Part shown: positions 8,194 to 15,985 of the stretch, in pieces
Numbering within the stretch: position 1 is the first letter of the stretch
How the letters are laid out: every line of letters starts with the position of its first letter
Assembly: GCA_049596815.1 (NCBI GenBank)
Contig: JBMYLY010000033.1
Coordinates: forward strand, 1-15,985
Direction of reading: 5' to 3'
DNA length: 15,985 nt
Source of the DNA: UBA724 sp049596815
Lineage (GTDB): Bacteria; Bacteroidota; Bacteroidia; Flavobacteriales; Flavobacteriaceae
The notes under the pieces: generated by a model
Database searches by the model: none
Told to the model about the DNA's origin: nothing
What the model saw: the letters and a program-made list of their open reading frames with translations, nothing else
Position numbers and translations under genes: made by a program

Positions 8194-9963
8194 ATGAGTA
8201 CACCAACCCGCTTATTTGACATTCTCAACCAACAGGCACTTTCGAATCCACTCGATTGTGCGCTGAACACCAAGTACAATGGGGTTTGGGAACACACTTC
8301 TACAAAAGAATACTTATCCAAAGCCAATCAAATAAGTAGGGGGCTTTTAGAATTGGGTGTGGGTCAAGGTGACAAAATAGCCCTTATCTCAACAAATAAC
8401 AGAACAGAATGGTGTGTGGTAGACATAGGGGTTTTGCAAATCGGTGCGGTTGATGTGCCAATTTATCCAACCATTACCGCAGAGGATTATGCCTATATCC
8501 TCAACCACTCTGAATCAAAATATTGTTTTGTATCTGACCAAGAAGTATTCGATAAGATTCAGTCCATTCGAAGTGAATGCCCCAATTTGGAGCAAGTGTA
8601 TAGTTTTGACAAGATTGATGGGTGTGCACACTGGTCAGAGGTATTAGACCTGGGAAGTGAAACGAGTCACCAGCCCAGAGTACAAGCTTTGATGGAGTCC
8701 GTACAGCCACAAGATTTGGCTACCATCATATATACATCGGGAACTACAGGCACCCCAAAGGGTGTGATGTTGAGCCACCATAATATTGTCTCCAACGCAT
8801 TGGCCAGTCAAGCGCGTTTGCCATTGGAGTTTGGAAAGGCAGTGGCTTTAAGCTTTTTACCCTTGTGTCATATCTATGAGCGTATGCTCATTTATCTATA
8901 TACACTCTCTGGAACACGTGTTTATTTCGCAGAGTCCCTTGAAACCATAGGAGAAAACCTCAATGAAGTACACCCCAACGTAATGACCGCAGTGCCGCGT
9001 TTATTAGAAAAACTTTATGACCGCATCTATAGCAAAGGACAAATGCTCACGGGTGTCAAGAAAAAGCTTTTCAATTGGGCGGTAGATTTGGGACTGCAAT
9101 ATGAGCCCTACGGACAAAATGGCTTGGTTTATGAACTTAAGCTTAAAATTGCTAGAAAACTCATCTTTAAAAAGTGGAAAGCCGCATTGGGTGGTAAACT
9201 AGAACTGATTGCGTCGGGAAGTGCTGCACTTCAACCGAGATTGGCACGTGTATTTACCGCAGCTGGTATGGCCGTTTGTGAAGGCTACGGGCTAACAGAG
9301 ACCTCCCCTGTGATTTCAGTAAATGACATGCGTAATGGCAACTATCGCATTGGAACAGTCGGAAGGGTGATTGATAATGTGGAAGTTAAAATCGCTTCTG
9401 ATGGTGAAATTCTTTGTAAAGGCTCCAATGTGATGATGGGGTACTATAAAGATGAGGAAAAAACAAATGAGGTAATCAAGGATGGGTATTTCCACACAGG
9501 AGATATTGGACATATAGATGCAGACGGGTTTTTAAAAATTACCGATCGTAAAAAAGAAATGTTCAAAACATCAGGAGGAAAATATGTGGCTCCGCAAGTG
9601 ATAGAAAATGTAATCAAACAATCAATCTTTATTGAACAAGTGATGGTGATTGGCGAAGGACAAAAACACCCGGCAGCACTTATACAACCCAATTTTGAAG
9701 CTATCAATGCATGGCTCATTGAAAAGGGTGAAAAAGAAATGACTCCAAATGAAATAGCTTCAAACCCCAAAGTGAATGAAAAAGTTATGGCCGATGTGAA
9801 TAAAGCCAATACACAATTTGCCCAATGGGAAAAAGTTAAAAAAATTCATCTTACTTTAGATGTTTGGAGTGTAGACTCCGGACACCTCACACCTACCATG
9901 AAACTACGCAGAAAGATAATTGCTTCTAAATACAATTCTGAAATTGAAGCTGTCTACAACTAA
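8194..9963 (+). CDS. Long-chain acyl-CoA synthetase (AMP-forming)
   Basis: Activates free fatty acids to acyl-CoA through an acyl-adenylate, the entry step of beta-oxidation and of acyl recycling into lipids. It is a 589-residue ANL-superfamily enzyme of the long-chain ligase (FAA1/ACSL-like) type. Motifs: phosphate-binding TSGTTGTPKG (181-190), YGLTETSP (365-372), YFHTGD (432-437) with the ribose-binding aspartate, hinge region DRKKEMFKTSGGKYV (451-465), and a C-terminal LTPTMKLRRK (565-574) carrying the catalytic-lysine region of domain C. There is no signal peptide or membrane anchor. It lies 57 bases upstream of the MarR gene in the same direction, so it may be read through into, or co-regulated with, the beta-oxidation operon. 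Functionally equivalent to FadD, but the exact orthology is not settled. Confidence 0.93.
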   Translation: MSTPTRLFDILNQQALSNPLDCALNTKYNGVWEHTSTKEYLSKANQISRGLLELGVGQGDKIALISTNNRTEWCVVDIGVLQIGAVDVPIYPTITAEDYAYILNHSESKYCFVSDQEVFDKIQSIRSECPNLEQVYSFDKIDGCAHWSEVLDLGSETSHQPRVQALMESVQPQDLATIIYTSGTTGTPKGVMLSHHNIVSNALASQARLPLEFGKAVALSFLPLCHIYERMLIYLYTLSGTRVYFAESLETIGENLNEVHPNVMTAVPRLLEKLYDRIYSKGQMLTGVKKKLFNWAVDLGLQYEPYGQNGLVYELKLKIARKLIFKKWKAALGGKLELIASGSAALQPRLARVFTAAGMAVCEGYGLTETSPVISVNDMRNGNYRIGTVGRVIDNVEVKIASDGEILCKGSNVMMGYYKDEEKTNEVIKDGYFHTGDIGHIDADGFLKITDRKKEMFKTSGGKYVAPQVIENVIKQSIFIEQVMVIGEGQKHPAALIQPNFEAINAWLIEKGEKEMTPNEIASNPKVNEKVMADVNKANTQFAQWEKVKKIHLTLDVWSVDSGHLTPTMKLRRKIIASKYNSEIEAVYN

Positions 9964-9985
9964 TTAATATTTTTTCACAATATAT

Positions 9986-9997
9986 TATGCATGCATA
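9986..9997 (+). promoter_or_regulatory. Candidate upstream operator box for the MarR regulator
   Basis: TATGCATGCATA is a perfect 12-bp palindrome. Extended outward to 9979-10004 it stays largely symmetric (11 of 13 pairs). It covers the region where the -33 element should be for the -7 element at 10009-10016. The nine bases ATGCATGCA (9987-9995) recur exactly 30 bases downstream. Its position ahead of a MarR gene suggests autoregulation; protein binding is inferred. Confidence 0.55.
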
Positions 9998-10008
9998 GTA
10001 TTTTTTTA

Positions 10009-10016
10009 TACATTTG
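10009..10016 (+). promoter_or_regulatory. Candidate -7 element of the beta-oxidation operon
   Basis: TACATTTG is an exact match to TAnnTTTG. The G is only four bases before the ATG at 10021, so transcription would start at or within a base or two of the start codon, giving a leaderless or nearly leaderless mRNA. No perfect TTG is found 17-23 bases upstream; TTA at 9985-9987 is the nearest. Confidence 0.55.
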
Positions 10017-10025
10017 ATGCATGCA
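10017..10025 (+). promoter_or_regulatory. Candidate downstream operator box overlapping the marR start codon
   Basis: ATGCATGCA, identical to bases 9987-9995 and 30 bases downstream of them, about three helical turns. It contains the 8-bp palindrome TGCATGCA (10018-10025) and spans the ATG at 10021-10023 and the expected transcription start. A repressor bound to both boxes would bracket the promoter. Confidence 0.5.
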
Positions 10026-10476
10026 ACATCCAACAATAGACCACGTTTTGAGAGCTACTTGGCAAGCAGTAGCCAAAATGTATCATGAAGAAGCTCAAAA
10101 ATATGGAGCTACCATGGCCACTGGGCTGGCATTATTAAGTATAGACACCGAAGAAGGGGTTTCTTCCACTTCACTGGGTCCGCGCATGGGTATGGAAGCC
10201 ACCAGTCTTTCTAGAACACTAAAGTCGATGGAAGACAAAGGCTTGATACGCCGTGAACCCAACCCTGAAGACGGACGTGGGGTATTGATCAAACTCACCA
10301 AAGATGGATTAGAAAAAAGAAGTTTTTCTAAGTCGCTGGTAAAAAAATTCAACGAAACCATTGAAGAATCTATCAGCGAAAGTGAGCTGAATGCCTTTCA
10401 CAAAGTCGCTGATGTGATTATGAGCAAACTGGAAGACAGAAGCATCTTCAAGACCAAAGAAGTAAACATTTCATGA
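10021..10476 (+). CDS. MarR-family transcriptional regulator of the beta-oxidation operon
   Basis: A 151-residue winged-helix DNA-binding protein. The recognition helix is around residues 56-73 (MGMEATSLSRTLKSMEDKGL), followed by the wing RREPNPEDGRGVLIKLT (76-92), with the conserved DGRG turn at 83-86. The flanking helices form the dimer interface. I know this form from Bacteroidota fatty-acid degradation clusters, including the N-terminal DHVLRATWQAV segment. The ligand is probably an acyl-CoA or fatty acid, an inference from context. ATG at 10021 is preferred because family similarity begins immediately after it; the next ATG is 19 codons further in. The stop overlaps the next gene by four bases (ATGA), so regulator and enzymes are translated in step. 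Confidence 0.9.
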   Translation: MQHPTIDHVLRATWQAVAKMYHEEAQKYGATMATGLALLSIDTEEGVSSTSLGPRMGMEATSLSRTLKSMEDKGLIRREPNPEDGRGVLIKLTKDGLEKRSFSKSLVKKFNETIEESISESELNAFHKVADVIMSKLEDRSIFKTKEVNIS

Positions 10477-12881
10477 GAAATAGAAAAATAAACAAAGTGG
10501 CTGTTATCGGTTCTGGAATCATGGGCTCCGGAATTGCTTGTCATTTTGCCAATATCGGGGTAGAAGTATTGTTGTTGGACATAGTGCCCTCATCTTTAAC
10601 CGACGCGGAATCCAATAAAGGGCAGACCCTCACGGACACTGCCGTTCGAAACAGAATAGTCAATGAAAACCTCACAAAATCCATCAAAAGCAATCCCGCA
10701 CCACTCTATCACCCCAAATTTGTCAACCGAATTACCACGGGCAACCTTGAAGACGATTTGGTTCGCATAGCAGAAGTCGACTGGATTATTGAGGTCGTGG
10801 TAGAGCGCCTAGACATCAAGCAGCAAATTTTTGAACGCATTGAGAGCCACAGAAAGCCAGGAACGCTGATCACTTCAAACACCTCGGGCATCCCTATCGC
10901 GCTTATGAATGAAGGGCGATCCGAAGATTTTCAAAAGCATTTTGCCGTAACACACTTTTTTAATCCGCCCCGCTACCTAAAACTGTTTGAAGTTGTTCCC
11001 GGACCCAACTGCGATCAAGAAGTTACAGACTTTTTGATGGACTATGGCTCACGGTTTTTGGGCAAACAATCGGTTTTGGCCAAAGACACACCTGCTTTTA
11101 TTGGTAATCGCATTGGTATCTTTTGTATCCAAAGCCTGTTTCATCAAGTCAAAGACATGGGGCTTACCATAGAAGAAATTGACAAACTCACAGGACCTGT
11201 GATAGGACGGCCCAAGTCCGCTACCTTTCGTACTGTAGATGTAGTTGGTTTGGACACCCTCGTACACGTTGCCAACGGCTTGCACGAACACTGTGCAAAG
11301 GACGAACGCCGCGATGTGTTCAAACTGCCAGATTTTATATCCACCATGATGGAAAAGCAATGGCTAGGATCTAAAAGCGGACAGGGATTTTATAAAAAAT
11401 CAAAAAACAGCGATGGCAGTTCTGAAATCCTGACTTTGGATTTGGACACCATGGACTACAGAAAAAGAAAAAGAGCGCAGTTTGCCACCCTCGAGAAAAC
11501 CAAGTCAATCGACCTTCTCGAGGATCGGTATACTGTTTTAGCCGAAGGCACAGATAAAGCAGGTGCCTTTTATCGTAAAAATTTTGGGGAGTTGTTTGCT
11601 TACGTGCAATACCGCATACCAGAAATCTCTGATGAATTGTACCGTATAGATGATGCAATGAAAGCCGGATTCGGATGGACACACGGTCCTTTTGAAATTT
11701 GGGATGCACTAGGAGTTCAAAAGGGAATAGAACTCATCAAAGAAGCAGGCCATGCCGTTGCCGATTGGGTGTCCGAATTGGCAGCTAGTGAGAATGCTCA
11801 TTTTTATACGCTCCACAATGGGACACGTTGCTATTATGACATTCCTGCCAAAAAACACATAGTCATTCCTGGACAAGAGGCCTTTTTGATACTCGACCAT
11901 ATCAAACCCACACAAACCGTATGGGAAAACCCAGAGTGTTCCCTAATCGATTTGGGTGACGGTGTTTTAAATGTGGAATTTCACTCCAAGATGAATACGA
12001 TTGGAGGTGGGGTTTTGCAAGGACTCAACAAAGGAATCGATTTAGCAGAGAAAAATTTTCAAGCCTTGGTAGTCGGAAATCAAGGTGCCAACTTCTCAGC
12101 GGGCGCCAATATTGGTATGATATTTATGATGGCTGTTGAGCAAGAATACGATGAGCTCAATATGGCCATAAAATATTTTCAGGACACCATGATGCGGATG
12201 CGTTATTCTTCCATTCCGACAGTAGCCGCACCCCATACACTTACCTTGGGAGGCGGGTGTGAGCTATGCCTCCACGCCGATAAAGTAGTGGCTGCTGCAG
12301 AGACCTATATAGGCCTGGTAGAATTTGGAGTGGGTGTCATCCCTGGTGGGGGTGGTTCCAAGGAAATGACATTAAGAGCCGCTGACTCATTCAGAAAAAA
12401 CGATGTAGAACTCAATGTGCTTCAGGAATACTTTTTAGCCATCGGTATGGCCAAAGTAGCCAAATCGGCTTATGAAGCTTTTGACTTTGGCATACTTCAG
12501 AAAGGAAAAGACATAGTGGTCACTCAATCCCAACAACAACTGGCTGTGGCCAAGCAACACGCCCTACTGATGGCACAAACAGGCTACACCAAGCCCATAG
12601 AGCGAAAAGATATCAAAGTGCTGGGCAAACAAGCCTTAGGGATGTTTTTGGTAGGCACCGATTCTATGGAAGCCGGAAACTACATTAGCGAACACGATAA
12701 AAAAATCGCCAACAAGCTTGCCTATGTCATGGCAGGGGGCGACCTATCGCAACCCACCGAGGTGAGCGAACAATACCTACTCGATATTGAAAGAGAAGCC
12801 TTTTTGTCCCTTTGTACAGAACGTAAAACCCTAGAACGCATCCAACATATGCTAAAAACAGGTAAACCTTTAAGAAATTGA
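10473..12881 (+). CDS. fadN: 3-hydroxyacyl-CoA dehydrogenase / enoyl-CoA hydratase, bifunctional
   Basis: Catalyses hydration of 2-enoyl-CoA and NAD-dependent oxidation of the resulting L-3-hydroxyacyl-CoA. Its 802 residues are arranged dehydrogenase first, hydratase last, the reverse of E. coli FadB/FadJ and the same as B. subtilis FadN. The NAD-binding Rossmann fold starts at residue 7 with GSGIMGSG (13-20). Catalytic His161 (THFFNPP) and Glu173 follow, then the helical dehydrogenase domains at about 200-305 and 350-430. The crotonase domain (about 490-690) has oxyanion-hole sequence FSAGANIGM (541-549) and both hydratase glutamates, Glu597 (GGGCE) and Glu617 (GLVEFG), so both activities look intact. 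The symbol is by domain order and operon position, not proven orthology. It overlaps marR upstream (ATGA) and is two bases from the thiolase start downstream. Confidence 0.93.
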   Translation: MRNRKINKVAVIGSGIMGSGIACHFANIGVEVLLLDIVPSSLTDAESNKGQTLTDTAVRNRIVNENLTKSIKSNPAPLYHPKFVNRITTGNLEDDLVRIAEVDWIIEVVVERLDIKQQIFERIESHRKPGTLITSNTSGIPIALMNEGRSEDFQKHFAVTHFFNPPRYLKLFEVVPGPNCDQEVTDFLMDYGSRFLGKQSVLAKDTPAFIGNRIGIFCIQSLFHQVKDMGLTIEEIDKLTGPVIGRPKSATFRTVDVVGLDTLVHVANGLHEHCAKDERRDVFKLPDFISTMMEKQWLGSKSGQGFYKKSKNSDGSSEILTLDLDTMDYRKRKRAQFATLEKTKSIDLLEDRYTVLAEGTDKAGAFYRKNFGELFAYVQYRIPEISDELYRIDDAMKAGFGWTHGPFEIWDALGVQKGIELIKEAGHAVADWVSELAASENAHFYTLHNGTRCYYDIPAKKHIVIPGQEAFLILDHIKPTQTVWENPECSLIDLGDGVLNVEFHSKMNTIGGGVLQGLNKGIDLAEKNFQALVVGNQGANFSAGANIGMIFMMAVEQEYDELNMAIKYFQDTMMRMRYSSIPTVAAPHTLTLGGGCELCLHADKVVAAAETYIGLVEFGVGVIPGGGGSKEMTLRAADSFRKNDVELNVLQEYFLAIGMAKVAKSAYEAFDFGILQKGKDIVVTQSQQQLAVAKQHALLMAQTGYTKPIERKDIKVLGKQALGMFLVGTDSMEAGNYISEHDKKIANKLAYVMAGGDLSQPTEVSEQYLLDIEREAFLSLCTERKTLERIQHMLKTGKPLRN

Positions 12882-12883
12882 TT

Positions 12884-14065
12884 ATGAAAACAGCTTATAT
12901 CGTACAAGGTTTTAGAACTGCTGTTGGCAAAGCGCCAAGGGGTTTGTTTCGTTTCAAACGTCCCGACGAACTTGCCGCAGAGACCATCGAACATCTTATG
13001 GGAACCCTTCCTGAAATAGACCCTACACAAATTGATGATGTCATTATTGGCAATGCCATGCCAGAAGCCGAACAAGGACTCAACATGGCCCGACTGATTT
13101 CGCTGATGGGTCTCAAAATTGACGAAGTGCCGGGTGTGACCGTCAACCGTTATTGTGCCTCTGGTATAGAAACCATCGCCATGGCAGCCGCCAAAATACA
13201 ATCAGGAATGGGTAATTGTGTTATTGCAGGTGGCTCGGAAAGTATGAGTTTGATTCCGATGGGTGGCTACAAGCCTGTACCGGACTATCAACTCGCTGCC
13301 CAAGGAAAAGAAGACTATTACTGGGGTATGGGGCTTACGGCAGAAGCTGTGGCCAATGAGTACAAAATATCAAGGGAAGACCAAGATGCATTTTCTTATG
13401 AGTCCCACCAAAAAGCATTGAAAGCCCAAGCCTCGGGTGCTTTTGACAAGCAGATTGTACCCATACAGATTGATGAAACTTTTATTGATCAAAATGGCAA
13501 AAAAGCACAGCGCAGCTACACGGTTGACAGAGACGAAGGCCCTAGAGCAGACACAAGCGTAGCGGCCTTGTCCAAATTGCGTCCCGTTTTTGCTCAAAAT
13601 GGATCGGTAACTGCTGGGAATTCCTCACAAATGAGTGATGGTGCGGCTGTGCTTATGCTGATGGACGAAGACATGGTAAAGCAATACAACCTTACTCCAA
13701 TCGCTCGTTTGGTGAGCTATGCCACTGCTGGTGTGCCTCCCCGATTGATGGGCATCGGACCGGTCAAAGCGATACCAAAAGCCTTGGCACAAGCTAATCT
13801 CAAGCTTAAAGACATGGAGCTGATTGAACTCAACGAAGCTTTTGCTGCCCAGTCATTGGCAGTCATTCGTGAGTTGGACATCAACCCTGAAATTGTCAAT
13901 GTAAACGGCGGCGCCATTGCGCTCGGCCATCCGTTGGGCTGCACCGGAGCCAAACTATCGGTACAGCTTTTTGACGAAATGCGCAAAAGGAAACAAAAAT
14001 ACGGCATGGTCACCATGTGTGTGGGCACAGGGCAAGGTGCTGCCGGGATTTACGAACTCTTATAA
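12884..14065 (+). CDS. fadA: Acetyl-CoA C-acyltransferase (3-ketoacyl-CoA thiolase)
   Basis: Last step of the beta-oxidation cycle: thiolytic cleavage of 3-ketoacyl-CoA to acetyl-CoA and a shortened acyl-CoA. It is 393 residues from the ATG at 12884, normal for the family. An in-frame TTG at 12878 adds two residues and overlaps the previous stop; the ATG is preferred because MKTAYIVQGFRTAVGK is a typical thiolase N terminus. The acyl-carrying nucleophile is Cys91 (NRYCASG), and His349 (ALGHPLGCTGA) and Cys379 (MVTMCVGTGQG) complete the active site. Degradative thiolase is more likely than biosynthetic acetoacetyl-CoA thiolase given its position between the dehydrogenase/hydratase and the acyl-CoA dehydrogenase. 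Confidence 0.94.
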   Translation: MKTAYIVQGFRTAVGKAPRGLFRFKRPDELAAETIEHLMGTLPEIDPTQIDDVIIGNAMPEAEQGLNMARLISLMGLKIDEVPGVTVNRYCASGIETIAMAAAKIQSGMGNCVIAGGSESMSLIPMGGYKPVPDYQLAAQGKEDYYWGMGLTAEAVANEYKISREDQDAFSYESHQKALKAQASGAFDKQIVPIQIDETFIDQNGKKAQRSYTVDRDEGPRADTSVAALSKLRPVFAQNGSVTAGNSSQMSDGAAVLMLMDEDMVKQYNLTPIARLVSYATAGVPPRLMGIGPVKAIPKALAQANLKLKDMELIELNEAFAAQSLAVIRELDINPEIVNVNGGAIALGHPLGCTGAKLSVQLFDEMRKRKQKYGMVTMCVGTGQGAAGIYELL

Positions 14066-14074
14066 TTGAAGCCT

Positions 14075-15877
14075 ATGGAAACTCAAGAAAAAAAACTGAC
14101 ACGCGGAGGTGCCTTCTTACTCCAAGACACCGAAGCCCACAATGTGTTTACCCCTGAAGACTTTAGTGAAGAGCAGCGTATGATGCGTGATGCGGTTCAA
14201 GAATTTGTCGATCGTGAGGTATGGCCCAACAAACACAGATTTGAGAAAAAAGACTACGATTTCACCTTTGAACTCATGCGTAAAGCGGGTGAACTCGGCT
14301 TTTTGAGCGTAGCTGTTCCAGAAGCCTACGGCGGTATGGAAATGGGGTTTGTATCGACCATGTTGGTCTGCGATTATTTCTCAGGCGCCTCGGGCTCACT
14401 CTCCACAGCCTATGGTGCACACACCGGAATTGGCATTATGCCGATTGTGATGTATGGCACCGAAGAACAGAAAAAACAGTACGTACCCAAACTCGCCTCG
14501 GGCGAGTGGATCGGTTGTTACTGCCTAACAGAACCCGGTGCAGGCTCGGATGCCAACAGTGGTAAAACCAAAGCCGTGCTTTCTGAAGATGGCACCCACT
14601 ACCTAATAAGTGGGCAAAAAATATGGATTTCCAATGCCGGCTATGCCGACCTGATGATTGTCTTTGCCCGTATTGAAGACGACAAAAACATTACCGGATT
14701 CATAGTACCCAATGACCCTGAAAATGGGATTTCAATGGGCGAAGAAGAGCACAAACTGGGTATACATGCCTCCTCTACCCGACAAGTATTTTTTAGTGAC
14801 ACCAAGGTGCCGGTTGAAAATATGTTGTCTGAGCGTGGCAATGGATTTAAGATCGCCATGAATGCCCTCAATATTGGTCGTATCAAACTGGCAGCCGCTT
14901 GTTTGGACGCCCAAAGACGCACCACCACAGAGGCCGTGCGTTATGCAAACGATCGCATACAATTTAAACAGCCCATCAGCCAGTTTGGGGCTATCAAGCA
15001 AAAATTGGCTACCATGGCTATGAACTGCTATGTAGACGAGTCGGCATGTTACCGTGCCGCCAAAGATATAGAGGACCGCATTGCCCTACGTGTAGAGGCA
15101 GGCAACAGCCACCAAGAAGCAGAACTCAAAGGCGTAGAAGAATATGTGATTGAGTGTTCCATACTTAAGGTGATTGTTTCTGAACACACCCAAAACTGCA
15201 CAGATGAAGGCATACAAGTATTTGGCGGTATGGGCTATTCTGCAGATACCCCCATGGAAGCCGCTTGGCGTGATGCCCGTATTGCACGTATCTATGAAGG
15301 CACCAACGAAATCAACCGCATGTTGTCCGTGGGTATGTTGATCAAAAAGGCGATGAAAGGCCATTTGGATTTGATAAGTCCTGCCACTGCAGTGGGTGAA
15401 GAACTGATGGGCATACCATCATTCGATACACCCGACTATTCTGCCTTGTTTGCCGAAGAAAAACACATCTTAAAAAACTTGAAAAAAGTGTTTTTGATGA
15501 TTGCCGGTGCGGGCGTACAGAAATACGGCACCGAACTCGAAGAACACCAACAACTTCTTCTGGCGGTGGCCGACATTCTCATCGAAATCTATATGGTAGA
15601 GTCTGCCTTATTGCGCACCGAGAAAAATGCGATGCGCTATGGGGAGGAATCTCAAAAATATCAGATTGCCATGACACAACTCTACCTTTTCCAAGCAGTT
15701 GAAAAAATCAACACCAAAGGAAAAGAAGCCATCGTGTCTGCGGCCGAAGGAGATGAACAAAAAATGCTGCTTATGGGTCTGAAGCGGTTTACCAAATATG
15801 TAAACCCACCCAATGTGATTGCATTGCGCAATAGGGTAGCAGAACGTATCACTGCTGAAAATCAATACTGCTTTTAG
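14075..15877 (+). CDS. fadE: Acyl-CoA dehydrogenase, VLCAD-like long form
   Basis: FAD-dependent first oxidation of beta-oxidation, acyl-CoA to trans-2-enoyl-CoA, passing electrons to electron-transfer flavoprotein (no ETF gene is in the window). It has 600 residues from the ATG at 14075. A TTG at 14066, directly after the thiolase stop, would add three residues and is less likely. Residues about 30-425 are the classical dehydrogenase core, with LTEPGAGSD (151-159) at the flavin/substrate site, FGGMGY (383-388) and catalytic Glu408 in IYEGTNEINR (406-415). About 175 further residues form a C-terminal helical extension, as in mitochondrial VLCAD/ACAD9 and B. subtilis FadE. This differs from the membrane FadE of E. 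coli despite the shared symbol. Last gene of the operon, followed by a terminator. Confidence 0.92.
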   Translation: METQEKKLTRGGAFLLQDTEAHNVFTPEDFSEEQRMMRDAVQEFVDREVWPNKHRFEKKDYDFTFELMRKAGELGFLSVAVPEAYGGMEMGFVSTMLVCDYFSGASGSLSTAYGAHTGIGIMPIVMYGTEEQKKQYVPKLASGEWIGCYCLTEPGAGSDANSGKTKAVLSEDGTHYLISGQKIWISNAGYADLMIVFARIEDDKNITGFIVPNDPENGISMGEEEHKLGIHASSTRQVFFSDTKVPVENMLSERGNGFKIAMNALNIGRIKLAAACLDAQRRTTTEAVRYANDRIQFKQPISQFGAIKQKLATMAMNCYVDESACYRAAKDIEDRIALRVEAGNSHQEAELKGVEEYVIECSILKVIVSEHTQNCTDEGIQVFGGMGYSADTPMEAAWRDARIARIYEGTNEINRMLSVGMLIKKAMKGHLDLISPATAVGEELMGIPSFDTPDYSALFAEEKHILKNLKKVFLMIAGAGVQKYGTELEEHQQLLLAVADILIEIYMVESALLRTEKNAMRYGEESQKYQIAMTQLYLFQAVEKINTKGKEAIVSAAEGDEQKMLLMGLKRFTKYVNPPNVIALRNRVAERITAENQYCF

Positions 15878-15900
15878 TACGTGATGTTTGTTGTTGTTTG

Positions 15901-15934
15901 AAAACCCGTCAACGCTTGTTGATGGGTTTTTTTT
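15901..15934 (+). terminator. Intrinsic terminator of the beta-oxidation operon
   Basis: Nine-pair stem CCCGTCAAC (15905-15913) with GTTGATGGG (15918-15926), one G-T wobble, closed by a GCTT tetraloop and followed by eight T residues. Four A residues before the stem can pair with the first four T residues. It begins 23 bases after the acyl-CoA dehydrogenase stop. On the minus strand only four T residues follow the stem, so it is a weaker terminator for the convergent gene. Confidence 0.9.
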
Positions 15935-15944
15935 GAAATAAACT

Positions 15945-15985
15945 TTACAAAAAATCTTTTTCTTTCATCCAGTCATCGTTGTACA
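15945..15985 (-). CDS. 3' end of a convergent gene, product unknown
   Basis: On the minus strand a frame enters from the right window edge and stops at TAA (15945-15947). The visible C-terminal residues are YNDDWMKEKDFL. The charged, aromatic-rich tail and the position just beyond a terminator, facing the operon, suggest a real convergent gene end, but 12 codons are too few to be certain or to assign a family. Confidence 0.4.
   Translation of the reverse strand, partial: YNDDWMKEKDFL

Noticed and set aside
9986..10007. Palindrome TATGCATGCATA followed by a run of seven T residues read as a terminator after the acyl-CoA synthetase
   Set aside because: A continuous palindrome leaves no loop without breaking central pairs and the stem is weak. 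The exact repeat at 10017-10025 and its place around a -7 element fit an operator better.
12878..12883. TTG start for the thiolase at 12878 (and TTG at 14066 for the acyl-CoA dehydrogenase)
   Set aside because: An ATG lies two to three codons downstream in each case and gives the family-typical N terminus.
1..15985. tRNA, rRNA, CRISPR arrays, insertion sequences, toxin-antitoxin or defence genes
   Set aside because: Nothing resembling these was seen on either strand. Gaps between the complete genes are all under about 100 bases and the genes are core metabolism.

Overview
The window looks like a stretch of a Bacteroidota chromosome, most likely Flavobacteriales. The evidence is a moderate-to-low GC content, start codons without Shine-Dalgarno sequences, candidate promoters of the Bacteroidota type (-7 element TAnnTTTG) and the protein families present: single-chain PurL, a HAD-ECH ordered beta-oxidation protein and an MsbA-like exporter. 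All complete genes are on the + strand and closely packed. No gap between genes exceeds about 100 bases, apart from the two window edges.

Layout. (1) Bases 1-111 do not fit the gene that follows. That gene is a phosphohexomutase (to 1332) lacking its N-terminal catalytic-serine domain; recognisable homology begins abruptly at about base 112. (2) It overlaps an MsbA-like ABC exporter (1329-3155), which overlaps by one base an RsmB/NOP-family RNA m5C methyltransferase (3155-4396). The three form a translationally coupled cluster. (3) A short gap holds a candidate promoter whose -7 element is the exact spacer of a perfect 6-bp inverted repeat, followed by full-length purL (4488-8132). (4) A second short gap with a candidate promoter precedes a long-chain acyl-CoA synthetase (8194-9963). 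(5) A 57-base AT-rich gap carries two ATGCATGCA boxes exactly 30 bases apart around a perfect TAnnTTTG element. It precedes a tight operon: MarR-family regulator, 3-hydroxyacyl-CoA dehydrogenase/enoyl-CoA hydratase, thiolase and a VLCAD-like acyl-CoA dehydrogenase. (6) A strong hairpin terminator closes the operon, and the tail of a convergent minus-strand gene reaches the window edge.

How the genes work together. The right half is a self-contained fatty-acid beta-oxidation module. The ligase activates the fatty acid, the acyl-CoA dehydrogenase makes the 2-enoyl-CoA, the bifunctional protein hydrates and oxidises it, and the thiolase releases acetyl-CoA. The MarR protein is the obvious local regulator. 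Enzyme order (HAD/ECH, thiolase, dehydrogenase) is the same as in the Bacillus subtilis fadN-fadA-fadE operon. The left half is housekeeping: sugar phosphate metabolism, lipid or glycolipid export, rRNA methylation and purine synthesis.

I see no RNA genes, insertion sequences, CRISPR arrays or defence genes, and no evident unknown system. The observations most worth checking are the repeat-flanked, possibly leaderless MarR promoter and the abrupt break in the phosphohexomutase at the left edge.
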